Source: Acheta domesticus (taxonomy: Eukaryota > Arthropoda > Insecta > Orthoptera > Gryllidae). Taken from it: a stretch of DNA of 64,000 bases. Under the pieces are notes generated by a model. It searched no databases and was not told where the DNA came from. It was given only the letters and a program-made list of their open reading frames with translations. The DNA is taken from the NCBI GenBank assembly GCA_031308135.1, contig JAHLJT010009436.1:222437977-222501976 (forward strand). Reading direction: 5' to 3'. A program made the translations under genes and the position numbers. Shown in pieces: positions 45,058-55,095 of this stretch; positions within the stretch are counted from its first letter, which is position 1, and each line of letters opens with the position of its first letter.

Positions 45058-45888
45058 ACACCATTTAAAAAATGTTTAACTGCACATCACGTGATGAAAA
45101 TTGACACGGTTTCCTCCATCTTCAGATTCTAGACCTACAAAAACCATATATTAGAAAATTATATAATCAAATATTGGAAAAAAGTGCAAAATATTATACA
45201 CTCTGTCGCATGTAAATATTTTAATGAATATAACAAACCAAACCAGTGAATGGCAGTCCACAACACTGTAATTATATCGGCCGCGAAAGCGATTGTTTTG
45301 CAGTTTCAGTTGTGACCCCTTTCTGATTCTGCGCCCGTTTTTGTGAGCCCTTGCTTCGCTAGTTGAGAGAGGAGTGAAGAGTTTGGTTATTTTGACAAAA
45401 GGAATTTTATATCAAATTTGTAGATTGTTTTTCCAAGCAAAATACATGGGAGCGAACATTTCTGGTTAGCGATTTGGTCTACAACGTTCACTGCAATCAT
45501 TAATTCTCAATTCAACCTAAGTTGGCAAAGGAGTGAGGGTAGGTATTCTGGGGCTCGAGAAAACTTGTGCGTGTAATACTTCGTGGTACTTCGAAGCAAA
45601 TGTTTCGTCGCGGTTGGAGGAAAATTCTTTAAAGTGTTGCATGTTTGTAATTAAAGACGCACAATATGTCATTTAGACATATTCTGTGATCATAATGTTT
45701 GAACCTCCTCACTTTCTTTCGACTTTCACATTAAAGGGGACGTGTGTCCCAATGGTAGTGGTAGAAATGTATGGTATTTGGACGCAGAATGAAAAATTTG
45801 CAAAACGTGTCATCTAATTTTTGAAATAACCTCTTTTATATTTTTTTTGTCAAAAATACATTTTAATACGTATTTATCTCTACCATGC
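45058..45888. other. AT-rich stretch with no recognised feature
   Basis: Nothing recognised beyond short frames. Confidence 0.4.
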
Positions 45889-46135
45889 CGACCTGGATGG
45901 CCGAGGTGGCTTAGAGCGTGCACCGACTCAGCGCTTCGGTCCGAATGGTCGCGGGTTCGAGTCCCGCCTTGGGCAGTGTTGTTTCTTCCTCTCCCACGTA
46001 TGTTGTCTCGGAGGGCCTCGCATTCTGCTGACCCCAGATCCGAGGAGTCCGCAAGTGTGCTGATGTATGCATGGTCGAATGGGGACATAAAGGGTAAACT
46101 GCTGTCGACTGGATGGCTGGAAACCCTGTGAAAAC
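45889..46135 (+). mobile_element. SINE family B, copy B1 (best-preserved head)
   Basis: The tRNA-like head has an A-box region (tggatggccgaggtggctta, about 45895) and a perfect B box (gcgggttcgagtcccgcc, 45950-45967). Spacing is that of a long-variable-arm tRNA (Leu/Ser type). The body gtgttgtttcttcctctccc...ggagggcctcgcattctg...tgatgtatgcatgg matches copy B2 at 39.3 kb in opposite orientation. The head continues straight into this body and no full acceptor stem pairs, so it is a SINE rather than a tRNA gene. The intact boxes suggest that pol III could still transcribe it. Confidence 0.85.
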
Positions 46136-46379
46136 ATTTCTCTCATAATTCCATTAGCTGACAGATATTTAACAATGCATTATGATTAACGCCTGCACCT
46201 CGTAAAAATTATATTAGCCCCCGTTTTGTGTCCTCATAATTTTCAGTTCACCCTCCCTCACTTATTTGTTGTTTTTTCAATTTGGATTTTCTTCATTTTG
46301 TTTCTTTACTCCCTCCTTCTCTAAATTGATTTTCCTTATCTTTTCTCGCGTATTTTCTGCTCGTGCCTTCCTCGTTTAT

Positions 46380-46600
46380 TTCCCCGCTTTACTTGCGCTG
46401 CTTCGGGCACACTGCCGCCGCGCCGCCTGGCTGCTACCTCTGCCGGGGCTTAATTCCCGTAATTGGCGGGAAGCGACTGCGCGTGCGCGGTCAGTCCGCC
46501 TCCGCCTCGCGCTTCCTGCGCCGGCAGGCCTCTCTCTGCGCGGCTTCCTGTGCTCCCGAGGCCGCCAAACAACCCACGCCACGACCTACGTCACAGACCG
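46380..46600. promoter_or_regulatory. CpG island with adjacent E2F and NRF1-like sites (candidate promoter)
   Basis: Within the island a consensus E2F site (ttggcgggaagc, about 46463-46474) lies next to an NRF1/ewg-type palindromic site (tgcgcgtgcgcg, 46478-46489). Both are classical motifs of CpG-island promoters of proliferation and housekeeping genes. That this is a promoter is inference from the two motifs. The overlapping frames (63-139 codons) share no known domain. Confidence 0.4.
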
Positions 46601-46815
46601 CACAGGCCCAAAGCGTATTGTGTATTTGGAAACGCGAAACGTCCAACATTGTAATCACCACACTCAGAACCGTCGTTGTTGTTGAAGGTATACCGTAAAA
46701 CTAGATACTACAGGCGTCAGGTAGGGCGCCTCCTCACACCCGTATAGACTGAGCAACAGTATGGATTTCAGGTGAACACTAAGAATTACCTAGAGAACAG
46801 ATTTACGATTAATAA

Positions 46816-47767
46816 CAGTCGACTCCAGTTGTAGTAAACTCGGATATAGTGAACCTTCCGTTACGGTGAACTGAAGTCACTGGTCTCGTTTCACTTACAT
46901 TTCAAATAAGCATTTCGCTTATAGCGAACCTGTAAGCTCGGCTGTTGTGAACGTAGGAAATAAGTCCTGGAAATGGATTCCCTCCTGGAAAAGGACATAT
47001 CGTCTCAGCGTCACAAATCCTAACATTAGGCAGCCTGAAAATATATCGTCGGTCAAAGGTCGTAATCGAAGAAGCCTCTCCTGAGATGAAGGCAGCGGAC
47101 TCGGAAAGGGGACCTTTCTGATGACCTTATGCTACTCAGTTTTACAGCGGAAACAAAGGTCGTGTTATGCGTGGGCTACAACTGGCAGCGGCGACGCGCG
47201 TTTGCTTGATTCAGTGTGACTATTGGTGTTACTTGATATTCCGCGGGACGAAGCACGTTGAGTTCTATGTAGGGCGGCAGGAAGCGCGCGACTGCCACAG
47301 ACCTGGAGATACCGTCCGCCGTACCTCGCAGGAAAAGCGATCAGTTTCGTTAGCCGCTTGCGCCATTCCGCTCACGGAAGGATCTCTTATGGTATTGGGC
47401 TGAGTAAAAGGGACTTCGGAGAGTGGGACGGTGTTCCAACTAGTGCAAGAGGCATTGAAAGGTGTCAAGACTGCATTACGATATAGAGCACAACGAAGAA
47501 TAAAGTATGGAGAGAGCAACAACTCTGAAGAAGGATGTAGAGAAATTAATAAACAAAATAACGAAGCTAATAATTGGAAATTATTGAAAATATTCAGGAC
47601 AAATTAAGGTATTGAAATTGTCAGTTCGTGCTGTTAATGAATTTTGCTGTATCTCTATATTAATAAAATTAATCATTATGGAGAAATTCTATTTAATTTT
47701 GACATCATCGAATATAGTGAACCATACATATTGGTCCCCAGAAGTTCACTTTAACCGGAGTTGACTG
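46816..47767. mobile_element. pogo-like (Tc1/mariner superfamily) inverted-repeat element, decayed
   Basis: The left end cagtcgactccagttgtagt, then aaactcggatatagtgaac, is mirrored at the right end, which in reverse complement reads cagtcaactccggttaaagt, then gaacttctgg and later ggttcactat. The repeated (a)tagtgaac/ttcactat submotif within each end, the CAGT terminus and a TA just outside the right end (47768-47769) fit pogo/Tigger-type elements with TA target sites. The left flank reads taa, so the target duplication is imperfect. The 950-bp interior has no frame above 85 codons and no visible DDE motif, so it is non-autonomous or eroded. Confidence 0.75.
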
Positions 47768-47954
47768 TACATTGAGGAGAATTACGGAAACATTTGCTTA
47801 AATTTGTTATCTGTTCTTTGGAATATTAGTGCGATGGCCCTTGGTCTGCAATGTTGAAACATTCCAACAGCGACCGGGCCGACCAAGCCGCGCCTACTCG
47901 CAGTAAAAGATCTGCCTGCCTTCGGTAGCATTGGTTACCTAAGTCTTGGGAGCT

Positions 47955-48449
47955 CGGTTGATTGATCTGTTAGTCATTCCAGGTGTGTCAACTGCTAAGT
48001 CCATTAGTCCCGTAAGTGTAGTGTGTATTTTTATCGAGGAAGATGTCGGTGTTCTTCCCCGCCGGGATGGCGAGATCCGGCGCCGACCTCCGTTGGCTTG
48101 CGGGGATTTTCCCCAACCAGGTATCTGCCACTAGCGTGGCACAGCCGATACAAACGTGAGCTCCCGTCTGGTGTCCCGACATATGTAGTAGTGTAGTGCA
48201 TGTAAGTGTGTGTGTGTGTGTGTAAAGGATGACGATAGGACAAGGAAGAGGAAGGAGAGATCGCGCGCGCTCCATGGCCCGTTTGTTAGGGCATTGCTCC
48301 GACATTCGTTTGGGGTTGATAGGAGAAACCACGGAAAACTGAGCAGTCGACTTAGCTGGTGTCGAAAATCATCCTGCCACAGTCGGGACTTGAACCCTGA
48401 ATCCTCCCGGTCAGAGGCACTGCAGTAAGATCAGTTGAGCCGTCCTTGG
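47955..48449 (-). mobile_element. SINE family A, copy A5 (reference-quality copy)
   Basis: The reverse complement starts with a tRNA-like head (ggacggctcaactgatctta, then ctgcagtgcctctgaccggg), a perfect B box (agggttcaagtcccgact), then ttccgtggtttctcctatca, the gcgcgcgatctctccttcc block, a CA-rich stretch, acttacatgcactacactac, gggagctcacg, gtggcagatacctggttggg, gaggtcggcgccggatctcg and the terminal cagttgacacacctgg with gatcaatc. It gives the fullest order of blocks for the family, about 500 bp. A TG run at 48204-48222 lies within it. Confidence 0.92.
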
Positions 48450-48655
48450 GAGCTCTGATCTCTAAACATCTATAACTCGGGAAAAAAACATTTTTCAAAT
48501 ATTTTTATTTTTTTCTAAAATCATTATTTTCTAAATTCATTTTTTCGTTGTTGTTGTTGTTGTTTTTTTGTTTTTTTTAAATTCTGGCCCTCAAGAAAAT
48601 GTGCGCGAATAAATTTTTTCCCCACACGTCATATACAGTTTTTTACTGTTTTTTG

Positions 48656-48684
48656 ATAAATAAATAAATAAATAAATAAATAAA
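48656..48684 (+). repeat. (AAAT)n microsatellite
   Basis: About seven perfect taaa units. Confidence 0.95.
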
Positions 48685-48978
48685 AGGCAAAACACGATAG
48701 TAGTGGTTTGCGTATGCCGTGCAGCATAACGTATCTCCCCAGCAAGAGCCGCGAAGCTCGCTGAGTCTATGACGACTTCATGTGAATGAATTGCACAAAC
48801 AAGTCGTCGACAGGTCTGTGAGTTACGGCAACTCCTTCAGTCTTAGAACTTCATCCTGTTGCTTGCCCTCCGTGTTCTTTTGAATTCGGCAAAGTTCAGT
48901 CCGATGGACACTATTACAATAATGAATCAATATGATGTATCATTTTTTGTCCATATATACGAACAGGTTTGGTCTTCG

Positions 48979-49028
48979 TAATAATAATAATAATAATAAT
49001 AATTATTATTATTATTATTGTTGTTGTT
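48979..49028. repeat. (AAT)n-(ATT)n palindromic microsatellite
   Basis: About eight AAT units switch at one point to about six ATT units, followed by gttgttgtt. The junction makes a perfect palindrome of more than 30 bp. No retrotransposon end is attached. Confidence 0.95.
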
Positions 49029-50039
49029 TAGGAGGCCAATCTACAGGATATTGTAAAAGATTTTTCAAACGGCAGTCAATGTATTGACAATGCTGGCGTC
49101 AGCTACGACAGATGTTGGGTCTATACCGACGAAAACGTATGGGAATTGTGATGTGAGCTCCCTTCTCCGAAGCATTTTTTTCGTTTTTCTTTCTTTTCTT
49201 TTGTCAGCTTAATAATTTATCATAAGAAGTCAAACACCATATTACGAAATATCAGAACGATATTACACAGGAGTAGAACGTCCGTTCCTACTGGCAATTC
49301 CATTTAAAATAAGCATCATAAAGCACTTGTTTTATTCATCAATCACAAGATGTGGTTGACAATTTTGTAATAATTCCAGGAAATTATTTATTTCGTCAGT
49401 TCTGACAAAGCTATCATCAATAAAATTGTAGGGTTATTGCTTGAAGAAACCCTGTGTTAATGAAAATGTGAATTATATTTTTCTTCTATATTTCGTTTTC
49501 CCTTCTTACAGTGCAATTCACGAATACAATAACATCATAGAATAATAAACGTATTACAATTGATGTACCTGGAAGTTGCAGATGTGCGAAGTAATCGCAT
49601 ACTGGTCGTCAACATCATTAACATAACGAATTAGACTTAAAATTTGTTCCGAAGATATCTCGCGATTTTCGTGTTAGTCGTTCATTATTTTCCTTACGCT
49701 TGCTTTGTACTGCCAACCAGATGCTGTATGGCAGAGGGCAACCCTTGTCATCACAATGCAGTCTGACCACGAACTCGAGCGGAAAGTTAAAATTTTGCAC
49801 AGAGGCATATTTTATGGTTGGAATTATTAACATTTCGTAAATCTACGACGTGGGTCAGACAGCTTTACTTCCCGCGTGAAGGAAGGTGGTTTATGGTGGC
49901 ATCTGATTTGCATTAAAATAGCGACTGTGATAACGGTACAACGGTGAAGACCTCGATTCTATTACTAGTAACGTATGCACGAGAATACGCAATCAGGATA
50001 CATAAATGAGTACCACAAGTATTGTGGAGTCGCAACACG

Positions 50040-50400
50040 TGGCAGAGACGGGCGTCGAGTGCAGGGCCCGAGTTGGCGGATGTGCGGCTGAGGCGTGATG
50101 GTCTGCGAGTGTGACGGCGGCGGCGTCGGAGGAGGCGGCGGCGCAGCCCGGCGTGTGCACGATGTGCACTGCGCGCGCCCGCTCCGTTCCGCTCCGCGCC
50201 GTTTCCCACGTCTGCCGCCGCCGCCGCGCTCTAACGGTGCGCAATCTGCGGCGGTGCCGGCGGCGGCGGCGCGCGATTCGGAGGGGCCTGCGGGCGACGC
50301 GATGCGCGCCGCTGCGTCACGCTCCTGTGACGATGCCGCCTCCGAAGCCACGGCCTCCACCGCCGTTCGCACCATGGCTAACAGAACAGACACGTCGTCA
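50040..50400. other. CpG-rich island
   Basis: A GC-rich 360-bp block with ggcggcg and gccgccgcc triplet runs on both strands. Frames of 83-166 codons in at least five frames overlap. A gtcacgctcctgtgac dyad lies at 50316-50331. No gene is recognised. Confidence 0.5.
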
Positions 50401-50504
50401 TAGCAATTACCAACACTGCTTTCAGACTGCCGTCGCCTCAAGGATACTGGTTTCGGCGTTGACACTATTGTGCGATGGTGGAGATGAAGGCGGGTGTCAG
50501 GATG

Positions 50505-50711
50505 TGTGAGATGGCGGGGATGTGTGAGATGGCGGGGGGGTGTGAGATGGCGGGGATGTGTGAATGGCGGGGATGTGTGAGATGGCGGGGATATGTGAGA
50601 TGGCGGGGATGGCTGAGATGGCGGGGATGGCTGAGATGGCGAGGATGGCGGGGATGGCTGAGATGGCGGGGATGGCTGAGATGGCGGGGATGGCTGAGAT
50701 GGCGGGGAAGG
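50505..50711 (+). repeat. 18-bp minisatellite with two unit types
   Basis: About 11 units of gagatggcggggatgtgt, changing to gagatggcggggatggct in the right half, with a few length variants (one unit lacks gag; one 9-bp half unit near 50640). The false frames read as Trp/Arg or Ile/Pro/Ala/Ser repeats. Confidence 0.95.
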
Positions 50712-53005
50712 CTATATCATCACCATCGTCATTACCGTAAACATCGCCACTTCTGTCATACCACCACTTTTTAGAAGCTACCCTCTTGACCACATCACTA
50801 TTTCTTTTAATTTTGTCGTCTAAAATTATATTTTTCTTCATTTTTGACCACGGTAATGTATTTTTCTGTCGAGCGTATGTCGCTGATCTTTAAGTTATGT
50901 TTTTTCAATGTTGAGGGAACGTTACAAATGTTTGATTGCCGCACCGACGTCCTACGTAACGCATGTATGCACATACTCGTGCATACACACGCTTGCACAC
51001 TCGTACACAAAATAAAATATTGACATGAATCATCAATTCCTTGTTTATTACTGGATTATCGGAATGTGTTGTGTCTGATTGGTTCATTTTACTTACCATT
51101 TGAACTTCTTTTGCTTTTCTTCGTAATTTGCTCTTCATCATTAGCATGCAGCCAGTCTTCTCGTTTCTCATCGTCGTTTCGTGATGTAGATGTCCCACAG
51201 AATTAACTCTCATGTAAGATGTTCATTGATTGCCACCGACTCGTCCTGTTGCTGCCACTTGCACTGTCACGTGCTTTTGTACTATTGGGCTCTCACTTCA
51301 TGTTAAATCTCCCTTAAACTTCTCTTCAATTACCCCATGTATACAGTTCTTGGCCATTGTGTCTGGCAAATTACCTCTAAATTATCGAGTTATAAGATCA
51401 TAATATTATCTATCTTAATCAAAATGTTTTAATTGCACTGTGAAAGCTGTAGTGTTACAGTACATTCAATGCTTTTATTGAATATAATTCAGTAATATAT
51501 GAAGCAATGAATTTTTACAGCCGATAACTTACACTAAAGATACGCTGATATTGTTGTTATCTATAGCCGTGTTTTTAAATGGACATTCTTCTCCAGATAA
51601 GTGTGAGCAATTTAAAGTATTTTTATTATAGAAGAGATTTCTTTGCCATTCCAAACACAAGAATAATGTACGTGAATAAATTCATGAATGCTTGAATAAA
51701 TGTCCTTGCCTGGAAGGTTTGTGTAACCACTCGTGAATGAGTGCGCGCCTAGAAAAAAGCTCTTCCGAATTAAGTCACTTACTCAGCGATTTCTCTCTAT
51801 GAAGAAATCTCTGAAAACACAGTACGGTATCACTTTGCCCGAAACTCCTATCGCAGGAACTTGGATTATCTCGGAACTTACAGTGATGGTAAACACTCAA
51901 CACTGTAAAATCGTTCGATAGAGAGTCCGTAAACAAACAAGATACTAAAATTCAATGCCGTAAGAGACTGTAGTAGTATCAGAAGTTAAAAAAGTTAACT
52001 GTTCGGTATCTTTATATTGACGAAACTCACCCGCATACACGCTCAAAGGTAGAATTTATTACACGCTTCACACATCGTTTCTTTCCCGATCTCTCTCTTT
52101 AACATCTCTTCGTGAAGGTCCGTGCTATGTAAACACGGACGTTTCTGCCGAATACTGTTGGCATTCAAGAGGCGAAGTTTCTGAGACGCACGGGGAACAT
52201 GCTCATTAAATGCACACCGCTGACAAGGCGAGTGAATCTTCAGTTTATGCAATTGTTTCTCATACATTTTTGATTTCTCTTTGAACTAGAATGTCTCTTG
52301 TCATTTTTCCGGTAAAGTTGGGCACCACTGATGTATTGCACGTTGAAAATATCTTCGTTAAAGTGGAGTGTAGTAGCTCATGAATAGTTCGATTAATACT
52401 CGATGATGTGTCTCGAACAGTTAATTATAGCCCTCGCGAGATCTGCCTAGTTCTAGGCGGCGTTTGGGAATTTTTCATTGCTTCACTGGTCTTCTAACGC
52501 GATAACGCGGGGGTATATGAGGCAGCTTTATCTCCAGCAGAAATTCTCGTCTCTTCCATTTCTATCTTTTCCGGCTAGAACTCGAGTAATTTTTAAAAAC
52601 GTTTTACCATTAAACAAGCTGCCAATTTTGAAAATCGAGTCTATTGAATTTATGGTAAAAAATGTAGAAGTATCGAAGCAAAAAAAATAATTCGTTCATC
52701 TTTCATTAATCTATCGTTGCAATTCCATCCAAACTATATTATCAATCCTCAAACATTTGGCTGTCTATTCGTACAAAATTAATGTAGACTAGCTTGTACA
52801 CGTATATGAAAGGAAAAAATGAATACTATACCGAGATATTACAATCAGTTTTTGAACGGATTCTGCGATAGTATGTGTGATGAGAATAGGAAATGAACCG
52901 CATGCCCGTCAGAAACGTTCTAGAATTTGAAACATCATGCCCGTGTATCGATCTCCTCTTCCCCGAATCTCTCTTTAAGAGGATCCACCTCCTGTCACTT
53001 CCCGG
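50712..53005. other. AT-rich stretch with no recognised feature
   Basis: About 2.3 kb without a feature I can support. Frames of 62-102 codons show no domain. Confidence 0.45.
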
Positions 53006-53009
53006 AATC

Positions 53010-53578
53010 TTACACGCAACACTCACCGTGCTGGATACTCGGATTGACTTGAGATTTTACCAGCTTGTTCAGCACCTTTCGAAACCCCTACATACAAATT
53101 TTTACGTGCTATGAAGCATTGCAAGTAATGTTTTTGCGATAATTAGTATTGGGACCTTTCTTGACCTTACCGACCGTGGAAGGGCGGAAATCACTGCTCG
53201 CCGCTGGTTCTGCGGACGTTACTCATACACCGCGCCGGTACTATCGGCCTATCGGCAAGGTCTCAGTTACTTAGAGGGCAGGCGGGGTGACAAAAACGGC
53301 TGTTTACTTTGCAGGTTCAGATGGAACGAACGCGCTTGGAAATCTGACACCGGCTGATAGACGCCGCGTAACGTTCCTAGCGCTGCCGAAGCAACATCTC
53401 GCCCACTGCGGGAAGCGCGAAGGTCACGAAAGGTCCTGATACAAAATGCCTATAAAACACTGTTTACAATATTCCATAGCACTTCAAAATTCGCGTATGT
53501 AGGTTTTACATGGTGTTCTATCAGGTGGTGAAATTTCATGTCAATCCGAGTATCCAGCACGGTGAGTGTTGCGTGTAG
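53010..53578. mobile_element. Long imperfect inverted repeat (foldback-like element)
   Basis: 53010-53135 and the reverse complement of 53454-53578 match along their whole length. The outer 37 bp (acacgcaacactcaccgtgc, then tggatactcggattgac) are identical and the inner 85 bp are about 65-70 percent alike. The spacer of about 318 bp is GC-moderate. Both arms read outward-to-inward as an open frame with similar residues (LTVLDTRID then FxxLxxH.xKP.xxNFxVL). The perfect match of the outer part, including codon third positions, argues for DNA-level identity such as transposon ends. No family is recognised. Confidence 0.7.
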
Positions 53579-53579
53579 C

Positions 53580-53870
53580 GGGTCGAGCGCGGAATAGAGA
53601 CTGCGCCGAACTCGGGAGGCAGTCGTGCGTAAGAGCAGCGTCGTCTTTAACCCGCGAGGTCGCGGCTCTCCCACGTCTTTTCCGCGGCTCTCAATCGACG
53701 CGACGCGGCGCGGCGCGACGCCCAGCCGAGCGACGCGGCGGCCGCTCGCGCGCGGGGGCGGCGTCGAGCGGTCAGTTGGCGCGGCGCCGGGCGGCGCGGG
53801 CGCGCGGCCAGCGCGGGGCGGCGCAGTGCTCGGAGTGAACGGTTTGAACCAATGGTTACGATTAGGGGGG
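53580..53870. other. CpG-rich island
   Basis: A very CG-dense block (gacgcgacgcggcgcggcgc, gcgcgggcgcgcggccagcg) touches the right arm of the inverted repeat. Frames on both strands overlap. No gene is called. Confidence 0.5.
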
Positions 53871-54480
53871 GGCGGATTTTGACGTAAATGATCAATAAAA
53901 TCAGGCGCGGATCCACGGGGAAGGGAATGAGGGAAACTCCCACCCCCCAAATCTTTTTGGGACTATTAATTTTTACTTGTCACGAAACTTTTTAAAGCAA
54001 AAATATTTTCGGATAATCATTAAAACGGATATTGTAGCATCAAAATTAAATTAAAATCGATTAAATCGGCGAAAAATGAAAAATGGTATTTTTATGACTT
54101 GTTTTTTTGCATTTCCATAACATATAATGTTTGTAGTAGTCTGTAGCGTTGTTCGAAAGTGAAAAGAAAAAATGACATTTCATTAAAAGCACCCCCTAGT
54201 TATGTACATAATGTAAGTAAAGTATAAATGATGTATGAATGAAAAATACAATTAACTAAAACAGTAAGAAAAGAACAACATTACTTTTTATTAAAGAAAA
54301 AAATACATTTTTATTCATACTGGGTATATTAAAGAACTTATATAATATTTATTCAATTAGATTAGAATAGTTTCAGTTATTAAAAAAGTTCCTCTCTAGG
54401 TACTGGAGCCGCAAGGCTGTGACTCAGTGTCGCGTCCAATTGATAAAATAAGTTCCCGTCCCACAGGGGTTCTACCGAGG
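53871..54480. other. AT-rich stretch with no recognised feature
   Basis: Nothing recognised. Confidence 0.4.
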
Positions 54481-54489
54481 ACAAGATTT

Positions 54490-54840
54490 TAAAAAAAGGG
54501 GCGCACAGTGGCGGCAGGGACGGCGACAATGACGGTGGCAGTGGGGGAAGTGGCACTAATGGCGGAGGCAGCAGTGGTAGCGAGGGTAGTGTTGATGGCG
54601 ACGGCGGAGGCAGTAGTGGTAGGCGATAGCGTTGACAGTGGTGGTTTGCGGGCGGGGACGGGAACTGAGCGAATGCGGTGACGGGGGTGGGGGCGGTGGT
54701 TGCGTGGCGACGCGACGGCGCTAGCGGCCAATGGCCGGCGTGCCCGTGACGGCTCCGCCCCGCGACCCTTCCAGTCCCGGAACGACGCTAGGTAGCCACA
54801 GGGGTTGACGCTGCACAAACCGCACATCGGTCGGTCACGA
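54490..54840 (+). repeat. GGN-triplet cryptic repeat, then CpG island
   Basis: 54500-54630 consists of ggc, ggt, gac, agt and gga triplets (gcggaggcagcagtggtagc). One plus frame stays open to a TAG near 54628 and reads Gly/Ser/Asp-rich. It then passes into CpG-rich sequence (54650-54790) with a ggggtgggggcggtgg run. A 112-codon minus frame overlaps it. Coding status is unproven; composition alone explains the open frames. Confidence 0.6.
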
Positions 54841-55022
54841 AACTCCCAAGGGTCAGACTAGTGGCACACGTATTGAACGGTGTGGCATTTAATCGTTTAT
54901 CAAAACAAGCGCAGGATCAGTTCGATTTGATATGTTTTACATTAGAACGGTCAGTTCATGAATGTATTCCCGATGGTAGCGGTTTTGCATCGTGCAAGTA
55001 GGTCGTTTGGGCGGTACTATCT

Positions 55023-55095
55023 GCGTGGGAATTCTTGGAGGCGGCTGCTCTGATGGTTTGTTTCTTTGAATTTCCTCCGATCAGTTCCAGAAATT
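55023..55095 (+). mobile_element. SINE family A, fragment A7
   Basis: About 70 bp match the start of the family A body: gggaattcttg, gaggcggctgctctgat and tttcctccgatcagttccag correspond to the blocks at 7176-7235. The flanks do not match the family. Confidence 0.6.

Larger units (their letters stand above)
48450..50035. other. AT-rich stretch with microsatellites
   Basis: Apart from the two microsatellites listed separately and a T-rich GTTGTTG run near 48547, nothing is recognised. A 71-codon minus frame at 49618-49833 has no motif. Confidence 0.4.

Noticed and set aside
45889..45970. A genuine tRNA gene
   Set aside because: Good A and B boxes, but no acceptor stem pairing, and the sequence runs into a body shared with a second copy at 39.3 kb, so it is a SINE.
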